Source: JAABRU01 sp050180235 (GTDB taxonomy: Bacteria; Desulfobacterota; Desulfobacteria; Desulfobacterales; Desulfococcaceae). From it: a stretch of 31,434 bases of DNA. The notes beneath the pieces are model-generated. The model had not been told where the DNA came from. It ran no database searches and saw only the letters and a list, made by a program, of their open reading frames with translations. The stretch spans positions 1 to 31,434 of the forward strand of contig JBFXEJ010000073.1 of the NCBI GenBank assembly GCA_050180235.1, read 5' to 3'. Shown here piece by piece: positions 1-7,200 of the stretch. The position numbers were made by a program, and so were the translations under genes. Each line of letters starts with the position of its first letter. Positions within the stretch are counted from its first letter, which is position 1.

Positions 1-27
1 ATAATATCCTGTAACAAATTGATGTTT

Positions 28-162
28 TCACCCTCCCCCTCCCCCTGCCCCTCCCTCAGGGGAGGGGAGACCGTCATCAACGGATTTGACCCACTGCCAA
101 AATCCCCTCCTGAGAGGGCAGGGGGGTGTTTCATAAGTATATTTTCAATGGCGATTTGGTAT
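28..162. repeat. Composite of palindromic repeat fragments
   Basis: This gene-free stretch is a mosaic. A C-rich run leads into a CCCCTCCC/GGGGAGGGG hairpin ending near 69. Positions 77-103 match the arm of the inverted-repeat element at 21922-22049 (core TTTGACCCACTGCC). Positions 105-125 hold an ATCCCCTCCTGAGAGGG hairpin of the type also seen at 3060-3181. Positions 133-162 match, on the opposite strand and with two mismatches, the 30-bp terminal repeat at 8741-8770. The window probably opens inside a nest of small mobile repeats. I see no credible gene here. Confidence 0.7.
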
Positions 163-277
163 CACACCTGCGAAAGCCGTTTTGGATTGCTGAATTCCGT
201 CTGAAGATGCTGTATGGGGTATAAAAAAAATTGTGAAAGGTATAAAAAAAATTAATAGTTGGAATTGGAAGAATATA

Positions 278-309
278 ATCCCCTCATTCCTTTGGGAAAA
301 TGAGGGGAT
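278..309 (-). terminator. Hairpin downstream of the dockerin-like gene
   Basis: Perfect 11-bp inverted repeat (ATCCCCTCATT / AATGAGGGGAT) with a 10-nt loop, 22 bases past the stop of the minus-strand gene at 332-1147. The T-run on the minus strand comes only about 30 bases later, so it is a plausible but not textbook intrinsic terminator. It could instead be another CCCCTC-type repeat. Confidence 0.5.
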
Positions 310-331
310 GCCTTCGGGTTTTCAGCATAAG

Positions 332-1147
332 TCAGGGGCGCAGATCAGCTACGTCCTGCAGGATATAGATGGGATTTTCCAGACCGATGGTTCCGTTTCC
401 GTCCACATCATTGTTCAGATTGATGGCTCCGGACGGGGCGATTCCGGCAGTAATCTGTAGGGAAATGATGGCATCGGTCAGATTCACGCCATCATTATTA
501 TAAATATCGCCGGGAACGGGGTCAGAGGGGCCTGTCTGAAAGGATATATTATCCAGCATAAAAAATATCTGGTAATTATTATTTTGTTCTGTTGTGCCAA
601 ACTGGAACAGAATATCATAAGTATTACCTGCATAAGAAGAAGGCAGAATCTTCTCTATCATCGTCCATTCCTTTATTATCCGATCCTCCAATTCGTAACA
701 AGGATTGGATACAGATTCCTGAAAAATTTCAACGAATTTTTCATCTACCCATGCTCCATTCAAATCCTTCAGTTTAACCCTGAATGTTGCTGTCGCCAGT
801 CCCTGTGTATCAATAGGCTGCTCAATCCTGTACCAAAATTTCAAAGTGGCATTATTCGGAACTGTTATTCTCTGCAACAGATAGGCATCCATTTCTTTAC
901 AGGAACCACCAACCTGTACAAAATAAACCGCCAGTTTTTCACTGTCACCCAAAGGAGGGAATAACCCATTAGTATTATTTAACTGAATACTGACACCGGG
1001 CGGACTTGTTGATGGGCAGTTCATATATTTTGTCCAGCCAGTCTCACCTGCTTCGAAGTTGCCGTTCTCTATGGCCCATACAACTGACGGTACGACAGCC
1101 AGAATAAAACATGCACACAATATAAAACGGAAAATCTGCTTTTTCAT
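332..1147 (-). CDS. Secreted jelly-roll protein with a C-terminal dockerin-like repeat pair
   Basis: This 271-aa protein is probably exported. It has a signal peptide of about 25 residues ending in VVWA, and its start is fixed by a near-perfect ribosome site (GGAGGTGAT) just before ATG. Residues about 26-205 open with 'NGNFEAGETGW' and contain the aromatic and FMLDNI elements of a carbohydrate-binding-like jelly roll. The last 60 residues carry two EF-hand-like loops, about 214-225 and 247-258, each followed by an 'LQ' helix as in type I dockerins. The second loop, DVDGNGTIG, is a good Ca-binding match. The first is irregular, with an extra Tyr after GDI. Proteins with this tail are common in some sulfate reducers without any cellulosome, so a cell-surface or matrix role is inferred. 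No cohesin partner is visible. The gene stands alone, divergent from the pilus operon. Confidence 0.8.
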   Translation of the reverse strand: MKKQIFRFILCACFILAVVPSVVWAIENGNFEAGETGWTKYMNCPSTSPPGVSIQLNNTNGLFPPLGDSEKLAVYFVQVGGSCKEMDAYLLQRITVPNNATLKFWYRIEQPIDTQGLATATFRVKLKDLNGAWVDEKFVEIFQESVSNPCYELEDRIIKEWTMIEKILPSSYAGNTYDILFQFGTTEQNNNYQIFFMLDNISFQTGPSDPVPGDIYNNDGVNLTDAIISLQITAGIAPSGAINLNNDVDGNGTIGLENPIYILQDVADLRP

Positions 1148-1336
1148 ATATCACCTCCAGATTATTGTTGGTTAATAGATATGGTTATGCAAAAAACATA
1201 CCAGATTGGTAAACAAAATTATCAGAAAGGAAATGAATTATGTTTATATCATTTTTTTGTATAAATCAATAAATATAAATAAAAATATCTTCAAAAAAAA
1301 TGAATTATGTGATATTTTTCAGCAAAGTCTTAGCAT

Positions 1337-1416
1337 GTAGGGTGGGCAAAAGCGGAGCGTTGCCCACCAAATCCGTAAAGCAAAACGGAATGGTGGGCAC
1401 TGTGTGCCCACCCTAC
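1337..1416. repeat. 80-bp palindromic repeat, copy A
   Basis: An 80-bp unit with ends GTAGGGTGGGC and GCCCACCCTAC. Internal GTTGCCCACC and GGTGGGCAC motifs can pair with them. It is 77/80 identical to the unit at 1472-1551 by my alignment. It belongs to the same GTAGGGTGGGCAC family as 15091-15163 and 18362-18430. It is non-coding. Confidence 0.85.
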
Positions 1417-1427
1417 TTGGCTGTTAT

Positions 1428-1460
1428 AAACCCTAAGGGTTTTCAAAACCCTTAGGGTTT
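1428..1460. repeat. Perfect 16-bp-arm palindrome between the two 80-bp copies
   Basis: AAACCCTAAGGGTTTT, one C, then its exact reverse complement. A weaker relative is at 8997-9029. It could act as a bidirectional terminator or be a small repeat in its own right. The strong internal symmetry (CCCTAAGGG) would make a very stable hairpin. Confidence 0.75.
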
Positions 1461-1471
1461 CCGGAAAGCAA

Positions 1472-1551
1472 GTAGGGTGGGCAAAAGCGGAGCGTTGTCC
1501 AACAAATCCCTAAAGCAAAACGGAATGGTGGGCACTGTGTGCCCACCCTAC
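1472..1551. repeat. 80-bp palindromic repeat, copy B
   Basis: Second copy of the unit at 1337-1416, in the same orientation and of the same length, with three substitutions, all in the first half. It lies about 75 bases upstream of the sigma-54-like promoter of the pilus operon. Confidence 0.85.
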
Positions 1552-1625
1552 TATATTTTTATATGGACATAAAATCCGGAAAGTTACATTGAAAAATTAA
1601 AATATTTTGATCGTAAACAGAAATA

Positions 1626-1640
1626 TGGCACGAATCTTGA
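1626..1640 (+). promoter_or_regulatory. Sigma-54-like promoter of the pilus operon
   Basis: TGGCACGAATCTTGA matches the sigma-54 consensus TGGCAC-N5-TTGC at every fixed position except the last (A for C). Transcription would start near 1652, giving a leader of about 22 nt with the ribosome site GAAGGAGG before fimT. Sigma-54 control of pilin genes is established in Pseudomonas and Geobacter. The imperfect -12 element and lack of experimental support keep this tentative. Confidence 0.55.
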
Positions 1641-1673
1641 ATATAGAATCTGGCAACGAAGGAGGATAAAATT

Positions 1674-2216
1674 ATGAAAAAAAATCCGGGATTCACACTG
1701 GTGGAAATTTTGGTTGTCATCGCCATTATTACTATTATTATGACGATCTCCATACCGAACTTTATAATATGGAGGGACAACACCCGTCTGAAAAGTGCGG
1801 CGGGCGATATTTACAATGCCATGCAAAAGGCAAAGATGGGGGCCATCAAAGAAAACAGAAACTGGTCTGTCAGTTTTGATACAGCAAATGGCAGATACAG
1901 CATCATTGACTGGGTGAACAGCACATTCGGTGATGCGGATGATATAACTGTGGAAACTTTTGATTTGTCCACATACGGCAGCGGTGTGGGATACGGACAT
2001 GGCTCAGCAACAAAGGCCATACCGCCCGGAGGCACATTCAGTACATACAATGTCACTTTTTCCGGAAGCAGGGCAACATTCAACGGCAGGGGAATGGGGG
2101 CAGCGCTCGGTTATGTTTACCTGTCCAATGAACAGAATACTGCTTACGGGATAGGGCTGAATTCAATTGCCGGGTCTGTCACCATGAAAAAATGGGGTGG
2201 CAGTGACTGGAGATAA
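1674..2216 (+). CDS. fimT: FimT/GspH-type minor pilin
   Basis: This 180-aa prepilin-like protein is probably a component of the minor-pilin priming complex at the pilus tip. The class III signal is clear: MKKNPG followed by FTLVEILVV, with prepilin peptidase cleavage expected after Gly6 and Glu at mature position 5. A hydrophobic helix runs to about residue 28. The rest is the Gly- and Ser-rich beta domain typical of FimT/FimU/GspH, ending in Trp-Arg. A strong AAGGAGG ribosome site lies 9 bases before ATG. It is the first gene of the pilus operon, with pilW starting 13 bases after its stop. A GspH pseudopilin of a type II secretion system would look alike, but the neighbouring pilY1 argues for pili. 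Confidence 0.9.
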   Translation: MKKNPGFTLVEILVVIAIITIIMTISIPNFIIWRDNTRLKSAAGDIYNAMQKAKMGAIKENRNWSVSFDTANGRYSIIDWVNSTFGDADDITVETFDLSTYGSGVGYGHGSATKAIPPGGTFSTYNVTFSGSRATFNGRGMGAALGYVYLSNEQNTAYGIGLNSIAGSVTMKKWGGSDWR

Positions 2217-2229
2217 AGAGAGGTTTCAT

Positions 2230-3051
2230 ATGAAAGAAAAAATCATTGGCAAACAGGGATTCACTTTGATTGAGCTTATAATTGCTTTGTTAATCTCAAC
2301 CGTTGTGATGATCGCCATTTACCTTACCTTTGCTTCACAGGAAAAGTCCCAGATGACCCAGAAGCAGATTACTGAAATGCAGCAGAATATCCGGGCGGCC
2401 ATGCACATTATGTCAAATGAAATCCGGCTGGCCGGGCATGACAAAAGTCTGGCACGGGAAGCTGAGGCAGGGCTTATAGAGGCAGGGCCGGGAAGAATCC
2501 GCTTTGATATGGATATTTGCCTTACGGACGGAACCCCTTATAATGATAAAGGAACTCCGGAGGATCTGACTGATGACACAGTTCCGGATGAAAAAACAGA
2601 CGGCCCGAATGAAGATGTCACCTATGCCTTTGACGATGCGGATGATACAGACGGAAACGGCATGATTGACAATTCCTCAGCAGATTTTGAAAAACTGATT
2701 TTGAGACGTGAGACCTGTCCTACTGATCTAACTTGCAGCGGACTGCAGCCCTTTTCTGAATTTATTCAGGGTATTCGATTTACATATTTCAATGCAGGCG
2801 GAGGAGTGATTACAGGTACGGGGACAGGCGGTTTTCTGAGTGATGATCAAATGTCTCAGGTCAGATCCATCCGGATTGCCATTCTGGGCAGAACCAAAAG
2901 AGATATAAGGGAGATTCCGGATACGCAGACCTATGATATGAACGGCACTGATGTGGCCGGTGGGATTGTCGGCCCATTTAATGACACCTTCCGCCGCCGT
3001 CTGCTGATAACAACCATCAAATGCAGAAACCTCGGTGTTTCACTTGAATAA
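2230..3051 (+). CDS. pilW: PilW-type minor pilin with an acidic Ca-binding-like insert
   Basis: This 273-aa prepilin-like protein is the expected partner of PilV, PilX and PilY1 in the pilus tip complex. The start at 2230 is chosen over an upstream ATG at 2197 because AGAGAGG sits 5-10 bases ahead of it and it places the processing site properly (GKQG before FTLIELIIAL, Glu at +5). The N-terminal helix continues to about residue 34. Residues about 95-150 form a strongly acidic insert rich in Asp. It ends in D139-T-D-G-N-G-M-I-D147, a match to the EF-hand-type DxDxNGxID loop. Ca binding is inferred from that motif. The order pilW before pilV differs from the Pseudomonas fimU-pilV-pilW order. 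Confidence 0.88.
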   Translation: MKEKIIGKQGFTLIELIIALLISTVVMIAIYLTFASQEKSQMTQKQITEMQQNIRAAMHIMSNEIRLAGHDKSLAREAEAGLIEAGPGRIRFDMDICLTDGTPYNDKGTPEDLTDDTVPDEKTDGPNEDVTYAFDDADDTDGNGMIDNSSADFEKLILRRETCPTDLTCSGLQPFSEFIQGIRFTYFNAGGGVITGTGTGGFLSDDQMSQVRSIRIAILGRTKRDIREIPDTQTYDMNGTDVAGGIVGPFNDTFRRRLLITTIKCRNLGVSLE

Positions 3052-3059
3052 TCTTAAAA

Positions 3060-3181
3060 CAATCCCCTCTTGAGAGGCAGGGCTGTTAAGTTCTTTAAAA
3101 ATCCCCTCCTGAGAGGGGGCAGGGGGTGTGTAAAAATCCCTGCTGAAAACACACCACTTTATCCCCTCTCAGGAGGGGAAT
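3060..3181. repeat. Palindromic repeat inside the pilus operon
   Basis: The 172-base gap between pilW and pilV holds CCCCTCCTGAGAGGGG-type sequences. Arms at about 3100-3118 and 3163-3181 are inverted copies of one another. A shorter degenerate copy lies at 3063-3082. Related hairpins occur at 105-125 and 15032-15053. A folded hairpin here could stabilise, cut or attenuate the operon mRNA. No gene is visible. Confidence 0.7.
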
Positions 3182-3223
3182 TGAAAACTGAATCTGTTCA
3201 AAACATTGTTAAGGAGAAATGCC

Positions 3224-3646
3224 ATGCTGCACACAAAACATAAGAATGAGGCCGGGTTCACACTGCTGGAGGTCATGATTGCCGCTGTTGTTCTCACTGT
3301 CGGGCTTCTTGCCATCGGCATTATGCAAATATCATCCATTGACGGAGATGCAAAAGCCAGAGAAATGACAGAAGCCGGTACGCTGGCAATGGATCAGTTG
3401 GAGATGCTGCTGGCAGGGGATTATTCCGCCATCGGCACAGGAGCGGATCAGCAGATATATAATGACGGAAAATACACTGTAACGGTAAATGTTACAGAAA
3501 ATACAGAAGATACGGAAAATGTCGCGGGGCTTGGTGTGGATGTGAAACTGGTTGTGATGACAGTTGCATGGCAGTCAAAGTATGAAAACGGCGTCAGAAA
3601 CAAAACATTTTCCATGCGTCATGTCATTCCCATGATTGACAAATAA
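3224..3646 (+). CDS. pilV: PilV-type minor pilin
   Basis: This 140-aa prepilin-like protein is a likely subunit of the tip complex. The start at 3224 is chosen because AAGGAG lies 8 bases upstream; an in-frame TTG at 3206 lacks a ribosome site. KNEAG precedes FTLLEVMIAAVVL, with Glu at +5. The motif 'LTVGLLAIGIMQ' in the first helix is typical of PilV. A short globular domain with several Thr and Asn residues follows. pilX begins 10 bases after the stop. The gene is separated from pilW by a repeat-filled gap but lies in the same orientation and is taken as part of the same operon. Confidence 0.88.
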   Translation: MLHTKHKNEAGFTLLEVMIAAVVLTVGLLAIGIMQISSIDGDAKAREMTEAGTLAMDQLEMLLAGDYSAIGTGADQQIYNDGKYTVTVNVTENTEDTENVAGLGVDVKLVVMTVAWQSKYENGVRNKTFSMRHVIPMIDK

Positions 3647-3656
3647 GGAGGCAAAA

Positions 3657-4193
3657 ATGAAAATATTTGCAAAACCGGTGAAAAACCAAAAGGGTTCCAC
3701 ATTGTTCATCGCGATCATCGCGCTGATTTCCCTGACACTGCTGGGTATTATGGCCATAAGCAATACCGTGTCGGAACTGAAAATTTCAGGCAATGACCGC
3801 CTGAGCAAACTGGCTTTTTTTACCACAGAAGCGGCCAGGGGTTATGTGGTCGGTCATGCGGAACTGTATAATTTCAACAATACAAGCAAAATAATGAATT
3901 TTCCTGATGATTCGGAAGGCACGAATACGGGCAATACGAAAACCATAGGTTCCGAGGAGTATTTCTGTCTGGATGGAAATCCTCCCTGCAATCAGGCCTT
4001 CAGGGGAAAAGTTATATATCTTTCTGCGGAAGCAAGCAAAAAGGCTCCGCCCAGAGGAATGGGTTTTTCTGTCGGTTCCTATTCCGCGAATGTTTATCAG
4101 ATGGAATGCGAGGGATATTTCAAGATGACAGATTTGAACAATCTGGAATCAAAGACAAAGATAGAACAGGGTTTTTACAGGATCGGACTTTAA
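3657..4193 (+). CDS. pilX: PilX-type minor pilin
   Basis: This 178-aa protein has a prepilin-like N-terminus: KNQKG then STLFIAIIALISLTLLGIMA. Position +5 is Ile instead of Glu, which is common for PilX (and GspK), believed to sit at the very tip where the Glu is not needed for stacking. The start at 3657 is set by GGAGG 6-10 bases upstream; an upstream ATG at 3636 lies inside pilV. The segment 'NDRLSKLAFFTTEAARGYVVGHA' resembles the PilX family N-domain. Two Cys residues in 'FCLDGNPPCNQ' could form a disulfide, with a third Cys in MECEG. pilY1 begins 17 bases after its stop. Confidence 0.85.
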   Translation: MKIFAKPVKNQKGSTLFIAIIALISLTLLGIMAISNTVSELKISGNDRLSKLAFFTTEAARGYVVGHAELYNFNNTSKIMNFPDDSEGTNTGNTKTIGSEEYFCLDGNPPCNQAFRGKVIYLSAEASKKAPPRGMGFSVGSYSANVYQMECEGYFKMTDLNNLESKTKIEQGFYRIGL

Positions 4194-4210
4194 GTCCAAA
4201 GGAGGCAATT

Positions 4211-7200
4211 ATGAAAAGTATGAAAAGAAAGAAATGGCTGTCGATGATGGTTCTGGCGTTTTTCTGCGTCACAACCTTTATGCAGGGTTTTGCGCTGGCA
4301 GATGACACCTGTGTTTTCGGAAATGAGGAATCAGAAGACGTGAAACCCAATATCGTTCTCCTGCTGGAAAACGGTATTGAAATGCGGCATACAACATGGC
4401 ACAAAAAGTTTGACAATACCAAAGATTATCTGACAGGAGTGATTCTCTCATCAGTTGCTCCGGGAAACGGTCCGGAAGCGGGAAATACCCTTGTCACCAT
4501 CACAGGCAGAAATTTTGCGGACGGGGCAGTTGTCAAATTCGGAACTGTCAGCGCAACAAATGTAACTGTGGTTTCTGATACGGAAATTACCTGCAAATCA
4601 CCGGCAGGAACAGGAACTGTGGAGATTTCTGTTACAGTGGGAACCAAATCCGCAAGCAGGGCCGATGCCTTTGTTTACGGAACTCTGCCTGTGACAATTA
4701 CCACTGTTGATCCGGCATCCGGCACCACAGCCGGAGGAACTTCGGTGACAATCACCGGAAGCAATTTTGCTTATGGGGCAGCAGTGAAATTCGGCACGGC
4801 CAGTGCCACAGGTGTCAGTGTGAATTCTGATACCCAGATTACCTGCACAAGTCCTGCCGGGGCAGCAGGGGCAGTGGATGTGACTGTTACCAATTCAGAC
4901 AGCACCAGCGGACAGAAAACAGGCGGATTCACCTATGTTATGCCCACAAATCCTCCGAATGTGACATCCGTAAGTCCGACTACCGCGGCAGCAGGTGCAA
5001 CGGTGACAATCACCGGAACCGATTTCGCGGATGGTGTAACGGTAAAATTCGGCAGTGCCAGTGCCACAATCAGTTCCAGTTCCAGCACATCCATTGTATG
5101 TGTGGTACCGGCCGGAAGCGGAACCGTAAATGTCACTGTCAGCAACCCGGATGCGCAGTCTGACACTGTCAGCTTCACATACAGCAGTGGATCGGTAACA
5201 TATGTATTGACAGTCAGCTCTGTCAGTGAACCAAATGCAAATAGTGATAAGTTTAACGCTGATCAGACATTGACAGGGGCTAACTCACATACATCAGGTA
5301 CCATTACGGCAGAAACAATTGCAAACAATGCATCTTCCGGTACAATAACAGTCACAGTTACATCCGGAACAACTTTTACAGATGGAGAAACGGTCAGTAA
5401 TGGGAGGGGGGCAACGGCAGTGATCAGTTCCATTGCCACTGGCGGGGTCAATGCCTTTGGTGGTTCCGGCGGAGGCGGTGATTCCTCTGACGGCAGTTAT
5501 ACGGAAGACAGCAGTTCAGACACTTTGGGAAGTGCCGGAACTTCCGGCGGTCTGTCCACTGCGCCCGATGGTGTCGGTGTTGTTGCCAGCCTTACAGACG
5601 GTGTTGACGGATTTTTCAATGCACTGGGCTATGGCATTGATTCACAGGGCGGTTATATGTATCTTGTGAAAGTGCTGGACAATCTGGAATTTGACTCTTA
5701 CAACAACGGATGGAAGGAAAGCGGGACCAAAGGGGAAGGTTATTTTACCTTTAACGGCAAAACTGTGAAACTGCCAACCCAGGCCAGTACAACCAAAGAC
5801 AGCCGGGGAATTATTGACGGAGCCGGTTTTTTTGTGTATTCCGCCAATTATCTTAACTGGATATTCTTCAGCTGGGAATACAATCCTGCCACGGACGGGG
5901 TTCTGCCGGACAAAAGCCGCTTTTACTGGGCCAAATATGCTGTATTTATGGCAGCAAAGGTTACGGAAAACAAAGCCCGTCTGGCTATCAACAATTTCAC
6001 AAGCAATGCGGACGGCGCATCCAATGTCCAGCCCTTTAAAGATGATTATTGGGACACATCCATCGGAACCAGTTTTGAAGATATGCTGGACTCTGCTTTT
6101 GTCAACAATGTGAACAATATGGGAACGGTAGACTATTCCCCTCTGGCCGAAGGTCTGGCAAGTGTGGGCGGATATTTTGAATCCAATTCTTCCGGACTTG
6201 CCAATACACCGGACTGCGCGGACAATTTTGCCATTGTCATTACACCGGGGATTTCTTCCGAAGATTTGTCCATCGGATCATCCTCTGAGCCGAATTCTCT
6301 TGATGACTATGACGGTGACGGCAAAGACAGTGTGGATTATACCAACTGGGGAACCATTCAGAAAGACGGAGTTAGTCTGGAAATCCCTATGAACTACAAT
6401 GGTTCCACCTATCTGGATGATATAGCGTCCTATATGTACAGTCATGATATGGTTCCCTACCTGAGCGGAACCCAGAATGTTATGACTTATACAGTCGGTT
6501 TTATGGGAAATGAGGCAAGCAACGCGTTTCTGATCAATACGTCCAACAACGGAAACGGTTTCAAGAATCTCTATGACAGTTCCAACCCTGAATACGGCAA
6601 CTATCATGCCAGTGCCAACTATCCGCAGGAACTGGCAGCAAAACTGCTTGAAATCATATCCAAAATACTTTCGAGGACAAATACTTTCACAGCTCCTGTT
6701 GTGCCTGTGACACGTACCACCAGCGGCAATACCATTTACATGGCATTCTTCAAACCCAAAGCTGCCAATTTCTGGGAAGGCAACCTGACCAAATTCGGAC
6801 TTTCAAACGATCTGCAGATTCAGGATGCCAGCGGAAATGCTGCCACCGAATCCAACGGAGCTTTGAAAGATTCGGCAACACCTTACTGGCAGGTGATTGA
6901 CTGGGCAAATTCAGGCAAGCCCAATTTCATGGACAACGGACTGCAGACGTCCGGTACAAGCGATGATCGGACAATTTACACCCATATCGGAACCGGCAAA
7001 ACACTGACTGCATTCAGCAGTTCCAGTGACGATGTGAAAACTGCTGTGGGAACAAAGACTGTGGGAAGTATCACTTATTCGGCTGAGCAGATTATCAATT
7101 ATGTGAGGGGCGCTGATGTGCAGAACAGCAGCGGAAACAACCGGACAGTCATTACCGGTGACATCCTGCACAGTGAACCTGCTGTTGTCCGTTACACAGA

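Noticed and set aside
1199..1211. TACCAGATTGGTA as an operator for the dockerin-like gene
   Set aside because: Five-base arms are too short to stand out in this AT-rich stretch, and I found no convincing promoter to place it against.
4439..5183. The three TIG-coding stretches as a DNA-level tandem repeat
   Set aside because: They are similar as protein domains but too diverged in bases to be a recent DNA duplication.
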